Assembly (NCBI GenBank): GCA_013298985.1
Contig: JAAFJS010000017.1
Span: forward strand, 1 to 44,934
DNA from: Cytophagales bacterium
Lineage (GTDB): Bacteria; Bacteroidota; Bacteroidia; Cytophagales; Thermoflexibacteraceae
Length of the DNA stretch: 44,934 bases
Reading direction: 5' to 3'
Under the pieces are notes generated by a model. The model was not told where the DNA came from. It did not search any database and saw only the letters and a program-made list of their open reading frames with translations. A program made the position numbers and the translations under genes. This document shows positions 26,607-35,290 of the stretch, in pieces; positions within the stretch are counted from its first letter, which is position 1; each line of letters begins with the position of its first letter.

Positions 26607-27419
26607 ATGCTAAGTGAGATTATTTGGAATGTAAGCCCTGACATTTTTTCCTTCGATATTCCTGTATTAGGCACGCTGACTGTTCGCTGGTACGGTTTTC
26701 TATTTGCTTCTGCATTTATGGTGGGTCAGGTCGTCATGCTCCAAATATTCAAGGCAGAAGGCAAGCCCAAATCGGACTTGGAGGCAATGACGCTTTACGT
26801 GATAATTGCAACCTTAGTTGGCGCGAGATTAGCACATTGCTTGTTTTATCAGCCTGATTATTATCTCAAAAATCCCATCGAAATCCTCAAAGTCTGGGAA
26901 GGCGGATTGGCAAGCCATGGCGCATTAGTCATCTTGTTGGGGGTTTATCTGTATAGTCGCGGGCGCGTGGGACAGTCTTATTTGTGGGTACTTGACAGAA
27001 TGGCGATTGTGGTGGCTTTGGGCGGTGCTTTTATCCGCATGGGCAACCTGTTCAATTCCGAAATCATAGGCAAGCCTACTGACGTAGCATGGGGCTTCGT
27101 TTTCACCAAATTGGGCGAAGATTTTGCGCGCCACCCTACTCAGGTTTACGAGGCTATCTCCTGCGTTTTGCTGTTTTTATTGCTCTATGGACTTTGGAAC
27201 AAAACCAAAGAAAAAACGCCAGAGGGCAGGCTGGTTGGGATTTTTTTTGTAATTTTATTTAGTTTGCGAATTTTTCATGAATTTTTTAAAGAAAATCAAG
27301 TCAGGTTCGAAGATGAGCTGGCACTGAATATGGGTCAGCTATTGAGTATCCCAGTGGTCTTGGTGGGCGTGGTCATTCTTTTGATGTCTTTCAGAAAAAA
27401 AATAACCACAGAAAAATAA
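26607..27419 (+). CDS. Prolipoprotein diacylglyceryl transferase, second tandem copy
   Basis: A 270-residue paralogue of the gene just upstream; the first bases and the leader are also repeated. It keeps VRWYGFLF, IRMGNLFNSEIIG, LRIFHEFFKENQ and NMGQLLSIPV. However, the HG motif reads SHGALVILLG against SHGATIGILLG in copy one: one codon is missing and the third Gly of the usual HGGxxG is lost. The Tyr before EFF is His. The 26960-27140 part is almost identical to copy one, unlike the ends. Whether it is still an active Lgt, a specialised one or decaying cannot be told here. Confidence 0.9.
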   Translation: MLSEIIWNVSPDIFSFDIPVLGTLTVRWYGFLFASAFMVGQVVMLQIFKAEGKPKSDLEAMTLYVIIATLVGARLAHCLFYQPDYYLKNPIEILKVWEGGLASHGALVILLGVYLYSRGRVGQSYLWVLDRMAIVVALGGAFIRMGNLFNSEIIGKPTDVAWGFVFTKLGEDFARHPTQVYEAISCVLLFLLLYGLWNKTKEKTPEGRLVGIFFVILFSLRIFHEFFKENQVRFEDELALNMGQLLSIPVVLVGVVILLMSFRKKITTEK

Positions 27420-27444
27420 AATTTCATTATCAAAGGCAATTTTT

Positions 27445-28236
27445 ATGTTTTTTGTATTGTCCAAAACGCTATATTTCATTGCTTTGCCCACTACTTGGCT
27501 GTTTTTGAGCCTTGTATATTTGATTTTTTCTAAAAATGAAAAGCGTAAAAAAAAAATAAGATGGTTTTTTGTGATAGGCTTTCTTTTTTTTACTAATTCA
27601 TTCATTATCAATCAATTATTCTTTCTTTGGGAAGAACCACCTACACCCTTTGCGAGTATAAAGCCAAATCAATACGACTTGGCAATCGTGCTGACAGGCG
27701 TAACTGCGGACTACAAATCGCCCAAAGACCGCATTTATTTCAATCGTGGGGCTGACCGCATCTTGCATACGGCAAGGCTTTTCAAAGAAAATAAAGTAAA
27801 AAATATACTCATTAGCGGCGCAGAGTTTTCGCTTGATGGCGAGCTGAATACCAAGCAGCGAAGCCTCAGAGAAATCTTTTTGCTTTGTGGCGTGCCTGAT
27901 TCGGTGATTTTTACAGAAACTGCCTCGCGAAACACCCACGAAAACGCTGTTTTTTCCGCCAAATTCATCAAAAATAAATTTACAAATCCCCACTGTTTGC
28001 TGGTAACTTCTGCCTTTCATGTCAGGCGGGCGCGGGCGTGCTTTGAGAAAGAAAATATTGATACAGAAGTATTTAGCACTGATTTTTACGCGCACGACCC
28101 CAGTAGCCTAAACGAAATTGGCTTAGTAGCAATGGTGGAAATCCTTACGCCGACCGCAGACGCATTGGGAAAATGGAACGTACTTACCAAAGAAATGCTT
28201 GGTTATATTGTGTATAAAATATTGGGTTATGCCTAA
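27445..28236 (+). CDS. YdcF/SanA-family (DUF218) membrane protein
   Basis: 263 residues with two N-terminal membrane helices (about 5-27 and 35-52), then the DUF218 domain. Typical parts are YDLAIVLTGVT, FNRGADRILHTARLFKENKVKNILISG, ETASRNTHENAVFS and CLLVTSAFHVRRA. Family members (SanA, ElyC, YdcF) are linked to envelope integrity; the biochemical activity is uncertain. It starts 25 bases after lgt2, so it may be in the same unit. Confidence 0.85.
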   Translation: MFFVLSKTLYFIALPTTWLFLSLVYLIFSKNEKRKKKIRWFFVIGFLFFTNSFIINQLFFLWEEPPTPFASIKPNQYDLAIVLTGVTADYKSPKDRIYFNRGADRILHTARLFKENKVKNILISGAEFSLDGELNTKQRSLREIFLLCGVPDSVIFTETASRNTHENAVFSAKFIKNKFTNPHCLLVTSAFHVRRARACFEKENIDTEVFSTDFYAHDPSSLNEIGLVAMVEILTPTADALGKWNVLTKEMLGYIVYKILGYA

Positions 28237-28298
28237 TTTTGTACTTAATTTTTAATACTTTTGTGCCAAAAATAGTTTTTTAAAAACATCATAAAAAA

Positions 28299-28991
28299 AT
28301 GAAATTCATATTTACAATCAAATATCAATTCACGTTGATATTATTTTGCGCCCTATTGATGACTGCCTGCGGGGAAAGCGAAAAAGAAAAATTAGAGAAA
28401 GAACGTAAAATCAAGCAGTTAATGATGGGTTTAGCCAATGGCGTATCCTGCGTATCATTAGAAACAAAGCCCGATTCACTTGATAAAACCATGCTTTTGG
28501 CGATTGGGCTGATGGAAGACAGTACGCTTATGGAGGCATACATCAAGCAAGACGAAAGAGGTGAATTGGCTATTCGCGAAACTTTTAGCTCGTTTTTGGC
28601 GCGCGAAATGAGTAGCAATATAGGTATGCGCGTAACTGATATAAGGCTAACGCAGATAGATAAGGACAATTTTAAAGGGAAAGCACTGCTCAAATCAGGT
28701 GAAAAAATTATTTTTAGGGCAAACCCTGACAAGGGCTGGTATCCTGAAAATGATAAAGATGTTTTGCTAACTATCACGAAATATCAGATTATCAAAGGTT
28801 TGCCCAAAGGTGAGGAGTTAGATAGTATCGGAATAGCTCCCGAAGCAGCAAATACTTACAGAGGTAAGTACAAACTCAAATCAGGTAAAGAACAGTGGAT
28901 TTTTGTAGGGCATACAGGCGAAGGCTTTTCATGGAATCCTTCTGAGGAATTTGACCTCAAAAAGGCAACGGAACAAGCCACTAAAAAATAA
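28299..28991 (+). CDS. Lipoprotein of unknown function
   Basis: 230 residues. The lipobox is LMTAC (about residue 20-24), followed by a charged helix (ESEKEKLEKERK). The rest alternates short strands and helices; SGEKIIFRANPDKGWYPEND and SGKEQWIFVGHTGEGFSWNP look like repeats of a beta-rich module. I recognise no family. The next gene begins 5 bases after the stop, so the pair is probably one operon. Confidence 0.6.
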   Translation: MKFIFTIKYQFTLILFCALLMTACGESEKEKLEKERKIKQLMMGLANGVSCVSLETKPDSLDKTMLLAIGLMEDSTLMEAYIKQDERGELAIRETFSSFLAREMSSNIGMRVTDIRLTQIDKDNFKGKALLKSGEKIIFRANPDKGWYPENDKDVLLTITKYQIIKGLPKGEELDSIGIAPEAANTYRGKYKLKSGKEQWIFVGHTGEGFSWNPSEEFDLKKATEQATKK

Positions 28992-28996
28992 ATTAA

Positions 28997-29959
28997 TTGC
29001 TCAAAAAACTCAAATACCTTGCTCATTTTCAGATAGATATGCAGAAATGGGATAAATGTGTAGCGCAGTCCCCTCAAGGATTGCCTTACACATTTTCTTT
29101 TTATTTGGACATTGTTGCGCCAGACTGGAAAGCAATCGTAGAAGAAGATGAACATCACTATTTGACGGTTATGCCTTTGACCGAGCAAAAAAAATATGGC
29201 ATTTCTTTCCTTCACCAGCCACTTTTCTGCCAGCAACTGGGCATTCTTTCCACAGACCCAAACATTTCGCAGGAAAAAATCGATGCTTTCTTAAAAATAA
29301 TTGATGAAAAATATCGCTTTGTTTCGCATTATCACTTGAATACCAAGCTAAAAATATCCTCATTATCAACTACTTACTATACGCACCTGCTTGACCTTTC
29401 TACATCTTACACTACGATTTTTCAGCAGTATTCGGCTGACAGAAAATTGAACTTGAAGCGGGCTATCAGGTCAAACTTACAAATTATAGAAAGCAAAGAC
29501 ATAGAGCCACTGATTGAGATGTTTGAGCATGACATTGCTCACAAAATACAAGGTGGCGTAGCAGAAAACGTGTATGATTTGTTGCGAAAAATTTATCAGG
29601 AATTACAAACAAGACAGTGGTGTAAACTGTTATATACCCAAAATGAAAAAGGCGAAATCAATGCAGGAGCTTTGTTTGCTTTTTACCAAAATCAAATTAT
29701 TTACCTGTTCAATGCCGCCTACACGCACGCACGCAAGGAAAATGGAAGGACGCTGTTGATAGACCATATTTTGAAAAGTTATGCTGGTTCAGCTTATATT
29801 TTTGATTTTGAAAGCCCTGAAATAGAAGAGATTGTATATTTTTATCAGAGCTTTGGGGCAAAGGCTGTTCCGTACCAAGTATTACATTATAATCACCTTC
29901 CGCGTGTGGTTAATACTTTTTGGAAAATAAAAAAGAAAATTTGGCAACTATTTGCCTGA
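28997..29959 (+). CDS. FemAB/GNAT-like acyltransferase
   Basis: 320 residues. The layout, a substrate-binding first half (YTFSFYLDIVAPDWKAIVEED, MPLTEQKKYGISFLHQPLF) and a second half with EINAGALFAFYQNQIIYLFNAAYTHARKENGRTLLIDHI, fits GNAT/FemAB-like transferases. Family function is peptidoglycan or lipid aminoacylation, but the substrate here is unknown. The start is probably TTG at 28997, because the segment before the first ATG (29039) has family-like residues (KYLAHFQID). Ends in a basic cluster (WKIKKKIWQLF). Confidence 0.7.
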   Translation: MLKKLKYLAHFQIDMQKWDKCVAQSPQGLPYTFSFYLDIVAPDWKAIVEEDEHHYLTVMPLTEQKKYGISFLHQPLFCQQLGILSTDPNISQEKIDAFLKIIDEKYRFVSHYHLNTKLKISSLSTTYYTHLLDLSTSYTTIFQQYSADRKLNLKRAIRSNLQIIESKDIEPLIEMFEHDIAHKIQGGVAENVYDLLRKIYQELQTRQWCKLLYTQNEKGEINAGALFAFYQNQIIYLFNAAYTHARKENGRTLLIDHILKSYAGSAYIFDFESPEIEEIVYFYQSFGAKAVPYQVLHYNHLPRVVNTFWKIKKKIWQLFA

Positions 29960-30169
29960 ACAATGGTCTTTAAGGTAAAATGTTATTATTTGCCAATTTT
30001 TTAATTTGGGGTTCACATTAGAATTAAGTTAAAAACGGGAAAAATCTTAACGATTGTTATAAAAATAAAAAAAAATGTATAGCTTGCAACTGTATTAGAC
30101 TTGTTAGCGTATTTACTACTAAATTACTTGAATTATAAAATGTTAAACATAAAAAAACAATATATAAAT

Positions 30170-31342
30170 ATGAAAAGTCTTCGTTCGTTTTACTTGCTTG
30201 CGGCGATGCTCGTAAGCGGTATAGCCTCAGCACAAGAGTCCGACGACTTGTATTTTTCTGTGAAAGACAGAGAGCAAGAAATGGTAGCTAAGAGGGCAGC
30301 AAATGCAAAGCTCAATTCGATGACCATGCGTGAAACTATGCAAGATGACGCAGTGCGTTCTAAGTTCTCTAACCCTGATTATCAAAGCAATACCAATCAG
30401 AGTGTAGCACGTATGCCTTATTTCAAAAAGGATTACAAACGTGATTATAATTTTAATAGCGTATATGCCAACAACCAAACCAACATGAATAATCGTTGGG
30501 GTTTCATGGACAATGCGTTTATGAATCCAATGTCTATGGGCATGATGTTTGGTAACCCTATGATGGGTAGTATGTGGGGCAATCCGTACTCAATGGGTGG
30601 TTTTGGTAATTCCATGATGATGAATAATATGATGTGGAATGACCCATACATGATGAATAATATGGCTTTTGGCAATCCTTATTCAATGGGTGGTTTTGGT
30701 AATTCCATGATGATGAACAATATGATGTGGAACGACCCTTGGATGATGAATAATATGGGCATGGGCTTTGGCATGGGTTCTCGCTTTGGAATGGGCATGG
30801 GTATGGGCTTCGGCAATCCTTGGGGCATGAACTCCATGTTTGGCAATCCTTGGGGTATGAACTCTATGTTTTACGGTCGTGGTATGATGTGTCCTCCTGT
30901 AGTTTACAATAGTATAGTATCTTCTGCGGCAAGAAGCTCAGTAAGTGGCTTAGACAATGCAAACTCTGCAACTCGCCCTACCAGTGGTGCTGATTACGTA
31001 GATTATATGAAATCTTCAAGCGGTTACGGTAGCTTTGCCAATTCAAGTGTAGGTAATAGCAACACATACAGCGCAGTGGAGTACAAAGGTGGTTCAGCCA
31101 ATAGTTATTTCTATGGCACGCCTGCTGACTCTAATGGTTCAAATTGGGGTACTCGTTCTGTAGATTATAATAATGGCGGAAACAGCAATAGAAACTCTAA
31201 CTCTTGGGGTAACAACAATTCCTCTTTTGGTTCTGGTGGTGGCTTTGGTGGCAGTAGTGGTGGCTTTGGTTCTGGTGGAAGCGGTGCTGGTGGTGGTGGC
31301 GGTAGCCGTTCTTCTGGTGGTAGAGGCGGCAGAGGCAACTAA
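30170..31342 (+). CDS. Secreted Met/Asn/Gly-rich repeat protein
   Basis: About 390 residues from ATG 30170; an in-frame ATG at 30101 would put 23 extra residues before a clear signal peptide (MKSLRSFYLLAAMLVSGIASAQ). Residues about 25-110 are ordinary and charged. The middle is extremely Met, Asn, Gly, Phe and Trp-rich with two 31-residue repeats (NPYSMGGFGNSMMMNNMMWN...) and two copies of GNPWGMNSMF. The end is Gly/Ser/Arg-rich (GGFGGSSGGFGSGGSGAGGG). The protein is predicted to be exported. It could bind metals through Met clusters, or be a structural or adhesive protein; no family is recognised. A terminator follows. Confidence 0.8.
   Translation: MKSLRSFYLLAAMLVSGIASAQESDDLYFSVKDREQEMVAKRAANAKLNSMTMRETMQDDAVRSKFSNPDYQSNTNQSVARMPYFKKDYKRDYNFNSVYANNQTNMNNRWGFMDNAFMNPMSMGMMFGNPMMGSMWGNPYSMGGFGNSMMMNNMMWNDPYMMNNMAFGNPYSMGGFGNSMMMNNMMWNDPWMMNNMGMGFGMGSRFGMGMGMGFGNPWGMNSMFGNPWGMNSMFYGRGMMCPPVVYNSIVSSAARSSVSGLDNANSATRPTSGADYVDYMKSSSGYGSFANSSVGNSNTYSAVEYKGGSANSYFYGTPADSNGSNWGTRSVDYNNGGNSNRNSNSWGNNNSSFGSGGGFGGSSGGFGSGGSGAGGGGGSRSSGGRGGRGN
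30578..30763 (+). repeat. 93-bp in-frame tandem repeat (two units)
   Basis: Units 30578-30670 and 30671-30763 are near identical and encode 31 residues each (Met/Asn/Gly-rich). A 30-base repeat (GNPWGMNSMF twice) follows downstream. Confidence 0.9.
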
Positions 31343-31383
31343 CATTTGCTCATTTTAATTTGGATTTAGAAAATAAAATATAC

Positions 31384-31424
31384 AAACGGATTGATGATAC
31401 TTGGTGTTGTCAGTCCGTTTTTTT
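31384..31424 (+). terminator. Terminator after the Met-rich gene
   Basis: Stem AAACGGATTGA (31384-31394) with TCAGTCCGTTT (31410-31420), one wobble pair, 15-base loop, then a T run. Confidence 0.85.
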
Positions 31425-31519
31425 CTTAGCATGAGGTGCAAAAATCATAGCATTTTTTAAATTATTGATTAGATTTGAAAAACCAAAAAATTAATTTTGT
31501 TTAACTATTTTTCAACAAT

Positions 31520-33073
31520 ATGAAATCTAAATATCTTGTATTCACTATACTTTGTTTTTATAGTGCATATAGCCAAGCCCAGCAGTTAGGCGATGTCAAA
31601 GGGTATTATTTTGATGCACTGCGCTATACCAATACACAGTTTGGTGGCTCGGCGCGTTTTCAGGGCATTGGTGGTGCAGCAACAGCTTTGGGCGGCGACC
31701 CCAGCAGTGCTTTTGTAAACCCTGCGGGACTGGGTTTTATGCGAAAATCAGAAATTATAGTCAGCCTTGGCGCAAACGTAACCAATGCCAATAGCACTTT
31801 TATCAATAATTCCACACCTTCGTCCAAAATAAATGTGAATATCAATCAATTAGGTATCGTATGGGGTACAGACAGAGGAAGTGATGCCGATATTCGCGGC
31901 ACCACCCTTGCCGTTACCTATACGCGCAACAACGATTTGAATAGAAACTGGGGGTACAGTGGCACAAACAGCCAAAATAGTATTATCAGTTCGTTTTTGG
32001 CTAACTCTGGCGGAGTCTATACATGGGAAGAGTTTGATAGATATGTTGCGACAGATGATATTGTCGACCTTCGTGAAATGGCGTATGCTACTCGCCTCAT
32101 TTTGCCCGACCTCAGTAATCCTACGGGCAAGCAAGACCAATATGTAAGTTTTATTCCTATTCGCCCCACCGAACAGCGCGAAGAAATTACCGAAACTGGC
32201 GCACAAAATCAGTGGAATCTTTCCTACGCGGTCAATTACAAAGATATGCTCTACATAGGCGCGGGATTGGGCGTTCCCTTGCTCCGTTTTCAGCGCACCA
32301 AAGAATATACAGAAACGCCGCAAGTTACCAGCCCGCTGAATACCTTGCGCTTGCGCGAACGTTTTAATCAGAATGGAATTGGCTTTAATGCTTCTTTTGG
32401 CTTTATTTTCAGACCTATTGATGCCATCAGGATAGGCGGAAGTATTATTTCTCCTACTTTTTACAGTGTAAACGAAAGCTATGATGCGGACTTGGCGGTG
32501 AGGTACAATAACTACCAAATCATAGAGTTGGTCAATGGTGTAGAACGTCCCACAATACTTACAACTACAAACTCGCGTACCCAACTTTTGCAAACAGCTT
32601 ATTCCATGCGAACGCCCATGCGAATTAACGGCGGCGCAGCTATCTTTGTGGGCAAGGCGGGTTTCCTAAGTGCCGATGTAGAATTAGTCGACTATTCTTC
32701 TGCCAAATTTTCAAACCCAAGTGTCAATGACTTAGATTTTAGGGCTGATAATGAGGCGATTAAGCTGGTCTATCGCAATGCGGTAAATCTGCGCTTTGGC
32801 TCAGAGTGGCGGCTGGGAGAGTGGCGCGTCAGGGGTGGCTACGCGATGTACGGCAGTGCCTTGAAAACGGATATACCTGTGGCTGAGGGCAAAATGACCT
32901 TTATTACAGGAGGCATTGGCAAGCGCACAGACAAGTATTATGTAGATGTTGTTGCTATGTTTCGCACTTCCGAAAATAGTTACAGACCCTATACTTTGAG
33001 AGGATTTGAGCCGCTTGCCATCACCAAAAATACAAGAATTACAGCCACAGTTTCAGTAGGATTTTTCTTTTAA
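31520..33073 (+). CDS. OmpP1/FadL-type outer membrane beta-barrel protein
   Basis: 517 residues with a signal peptide (1-20, ending YSQAQ). The start of the mature protein is the typical Bacteroidota OmpP1/FadL pattern: ALRYTNTQFGGSARFQGIGG, TALGGDPSSAFVNPAGLGFM. Many amphipathic strands follow and the last residues are TVSVGFFF, ending with an aromatic as outer membrane barrels do. FadL-type proteins move hydrophobic compounds; the substrate here is unknown. It is 3 bases upstream of the DUF423 gene. Confidence 0.88.
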   Translation: MKSKYLVFTILCFYSAYSQAQQLGDVKGYYFDALRYTNTQFGGSARFQGIGGAATALGGDPSSAFVNPAGLGFMRKSEIIVSLGANVTNANSTFINNSTPSSKINVNINQLGIVWGTDRGSDADIRGTTLAVTYTRNNDLNRNWGYSGTNSQNSIISSFLANSGGVYTWEEFDRYVATDDIVDLREMAYATRLILPDLSNPTGKQDQYVSFIPIRPTEQREEITETGAQNQWNLSYAVNYKDMLYIGAGLGVPLLRFQRTKEYTETPQVTSPLNTLRLRERFNQNGIGFNASFGFIFRPIDAIRIGGSIISPTFYSVNESYDADLAVRYNNYQIIELVNGVERPTILTTTNSRTQLLQTAYSMRTPMRINGGAAIFVGKAGFLSADVELVDYSSAKFSNPSVNDLDFRADNEAIKLVYRNAVNLRFGSEWRLGEWRVRGGYAMYGSALKTDIPVAEGKMTFITGGIGKRTDKYYVDVVAMFRTSENSYRPYTLRGFEPLAITKNTRITATVSVGFFF

Positions 33074-33076
33074 AAA

Positions 33077-33460
33077 ATGCAAAACATACAAAAAAAATGG
33101 CTCATCTTGGGTGCTATCTTGGCGATGTTGGGCGTAATGATTGGGGCTTTTGGCGCACACGCGTTAAAAACTATCTTAGAAGCAAACCACAGAGTAGAAA
33201 CTTTTGACACCGCCGTCAAATATCATTTTTATCATGCTTTGGGCTTGATAATCATTGGTTTACTAAGCGCACACATTCAAAACAAGTGGTTGGGCTACGC
33301 GGGCTACCTGATGCTGGGCGGGTTACTTATTTTCTCTGGAAGTTTATACATTTTGTGCCTGACCAATCTCACTTTTCTGGGGGCAATTACGCCCATCGGA
33401 GGCTTAGGAATGATAGCGGGCTGGGCAATGCTGGCGGTGGCAGTGAGTAAGCAACGGTAA
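33077..33460 (+). CDS. DUF423 (YgdD-like) membrane protein
   Basis: 127 residues with four membrane helices (about 10-28, 48-66, 73-90 and 100-120). The pattern IGAFGAHALK, FDTAVKYHFYHALGL and GGLGMIAGWAMLA matches DUF423. Function unknown. Only three bases separate it from the OmpP1-like stop, so they are co-transcribed. Confidence 0.92.
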   Translation: MQNIQKKWLILGAILAMLGVMIGAFGAHALKTILEANHRVETFDTAVKYHFYHALGLIIIGLLSAHIQNKWLGYAGYLMLGGLLIFSGSLYILCLTNLTFLGAITPIGGLGMIAGWAMLAVAVSKQR

Positions 33461-33529
33461 GTTCGTATTCATAATCAAAGGTTTACCGTTTATTGATATT
33501 CAAGAAATGTTCGTTATCTCTCTTAGTGA

Positions 33530-33595
33530 GTTCCCACCGTTTTAACGGTGGGTTTGTATTTATGATTAATAGCTTACCGTTTTAACAGTAAGAAC
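33530..33595. repeat. REP-like element 1 (two hairpins)
   Basis: GTTC ... GAAC ends enclose two 20-base hairpins, CCCACCGTTTTAACGGTGGG (33533-33552, perfect) and CTTACCGTTTTAACAGTAAG (33573-33592). No gene overlaps it. Confidence 0.75.
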
Positions 33596-33629
33596 AAATA
33601 TTTAATGAAATCTAATTAAAACACAACAA

Positions 33630-34388
33630 ATGAAAGACCTCATCTTGGGCAACAAATATTTCCAATCTTTTTTTGAGTTTCTATTCAAAGTCGCGCTCAA
33701 AGGCATGAATTACGATAGAGGTCATGTTCCCGAACTCAGTGGAGAAAAATACGTTCTCCAATTCATCAAAAACCAAAGTCAGGGCAGCGCATTAAACCTA
33801 TTTGATGTGGGTGCTAACAAAGGGCAATACGCCCAGCTTGCCCACACCATTATGGGCGAGCAGTGTACTATCTTTGCTTTCGAGCCTTCCTCAAAGGCTT
33901 TCGAGTATTTAGCACAGCAAAATTTTCCCATCAAAGCCTTCCACTTGGGCGTAGGGTCGAGCAAGCACACCGCACAAGTGTACTACGACCAAGAAGGCAG
34001 TGTACGCGCCAGTATGTACCCCAATAGCTACAGTCATACCAATACGCACCTTGACAAATCGCAGTCCATACAGCTTACCACGATTGATAGTTTCTGTATG
34101 GAAAACCAAATTGCCAAGATAGATTTCCTGAAAATAGACGTGGAAGGGCATGAAATCGAGGTACTGAAAGGCGCAAGCGAGATGCTCGAAAAGGGCGCAA
34201 TCAAATACATACAATTCGAGTTTGGCAATATTGCCGTAGAATCAAGGATATTTTTAAAGGATTTTTTTATTATTTTGACAGACTACAAAATTTATAGAAT
34301 CCTCCAAAACGGCTTGCACCCAATCCATTACCACGAACAGCATGAAATATTCCTCACGACCAACTACTTAGCCATTCGTACAAACTGA
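33630..34388 (+). CDS. FkbM-family methyltransferase
   Basis: A 252-residue SAM-dependent methyltransferase. The SAM-binding loop is LFDVGANKGQYAQLAH, with IFAFEPSSKAFEYL after it. The FkbM core continues TIDSFCMENQIAKIDFLKIDVEGHEIEVLKGA and IKYIQFEFG. FkbM proteins usually O-methylate sugars or polyketides. No surrounding glycosyltransferase cluster is seen. It follows REP-like element 1 by 34 bases. Confidence 0.93.
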   Translation: MKDLILGNKYFQSFFEFLFKVALKGMNYDRGHVPELSGEKYVLQFIKNQSQGSALNLFDVGANKGQYAQLAHTIMGEQCTIFAFEPSSKAFEYLAQQNFPIKAFHLGVGSSKHTAQVYYDQEGSVRASMYPNSYSHTNTHLDKSQSIQLTTIDSFCMENQIAKIDFLKIDVEGHEIEVLKGASEMLEKGAIKYIQFEFGNIAVESRIFLKDFFIILTDYKIYRILQNGLHPIHYHEQHEIFLTTNYLAIRTN

Positions 34389-34421
34389 TATTGATGCTAT
34401 GCGGGTTAAGTAATTCTTTCA

Positions 34422-34453
34422 TTTGTTTTTGAGATTTTTTTTCCTTATTTTTG
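34422..34453 (+). promoter_or_regulatory. Predicted promoter of the Uma2 gene
   Basis: TTTG (34422-34425), 20 bases, TATTTTTG (34446-34453). The ATG at 34471 is 17 bases later, which favours that start over the TTG-like frame opening at 34423. Confidence 0.65.
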
Positions 34454-34470
34454 TTAAAAATCATTACCTT

Positions 34471-35205
34471 ATGAACAAAGTAATCATAGAAAATACCTTA
34501 CTGAAAAAAATACAGCTTTTGCCCAAAAAAGAGCAAAAATACATTACAGCATTAGTTGATTTGTTTTGGGATAAGAGAAATGCCACTCAAAATGGTAACG
34601 GACACCACACGCCCGCAACCTATACGCCCGCGTACCTCCAAGCCATAGCCGACCAATATCCCAAAGATAAACGTTGGACTTTCAGCGATTTAGAACTTGT
34701 TTTCCCTTTCGAGTACACCGTAAAAGTAGAAATCATCAACAATCAATTATCAATCATGCCAACACCAACACCAGAACATCAAGAAGTTACAGGAGGAATT
34801 TACTCTTTAATGAAAACTTTTGTCAAAGAAAACTTACTTGGTAAGGTTTTCATTGCGCCCTTAGATGTCAAATTAGATGAAAACAATACTGTCCAACCAG
34901 ATGTATTGTTTGTGAGTGAGGAAAACAAGGGAATTATAGGCAAAAAACGCATAGAAGGCGTGCCTGATATTGTGGTGGAGGTGGTTTCGCCTGCGAATTA
35001 CAAGAAAAAACGGACTGAAAAAATAGAGATGTACGAAAAATTTGGTGTGAAAGAATACTGGGAAGTCAAGCCAAACAAAAAGCACATCAAAGTAGATACC
35101 TTAGAAAATGGACGATTTGCTACCTTTTCAGAGGCAAAAAAAGAAGGTACTGTTTTCTCCAAATGGCTCAAAGATTTTAAAATAGCATTAGAAGATTTGT
35201 TTTGA
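34471..35205 (+). CDS. Uma2-family (DUF820) putative restriction endonuclease
   Basis: 244 residues from ATG 34471. The core carries the Uma2 pattern: NNQLSIMPTPTPEHQ, VQPDVLFVS (Asp144), DIVVEVVSP (Glu170), then RTEKIEMYEKFGVKEYWEV. The PD-(D/E)XK fold is well established for the family, but its role is not; Uma2 genes occur as many variable singletons in Bacteroidota and cyanobacteria. Here too there is no methyltransferase partner. It has its own promoter and terminator. Confidence 0.9.
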   Translation: MNKVIIENTLLKKIQLLPKKEQKYITALVDLFWDKRNATQNGNGHHTPATYTPAYLQAIADQYPKDKRWTFSDLELVFPFEYTVKVEIINNQLSIMPTPTPEHQEVTGGIYSLMKTFVKENLLGKVFIAPLDVKLDENNTVQPDVLFVSEENKGIIGKKRIEGVPDIVVEVVSPANYKKKRTEKIEMYEKFGVKEYWEVKPNKKHIKVDTLENGRFATFSEAKKEGTVFSKWLKDFKIALEDLF

Positions 35206-35227
35206 AAAACTTTGTCAAAGTTTTTTT
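35205..35227 (+). terminator. Terminator of the Uma2 gene
   Basis: AAAAACTTT (35205-35213), loop GTC, AAAGTTTTT (35217-35225), then T. The first base is the last of the stop codon. Confidence 0.75.
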
Positions 35228-35290
35228 CGTTTAGATAAAGATAATCTCCTTAACTTGGGTTATCAAAATCCAACCAAAGTAAAAGCCAAT

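Noticed and set aside
25764-27419. An assembly artefact behind the tandem lgt copies
   Set aside because: The copies differ at many positions and in length, so they are true paralogues.
31850-32593. A 247-residue open frame antisense to the OmpP1-like gene
   Set aside because: It mirrors a strong coding frame on the plus strand and shows no family pattern, signal or start context.
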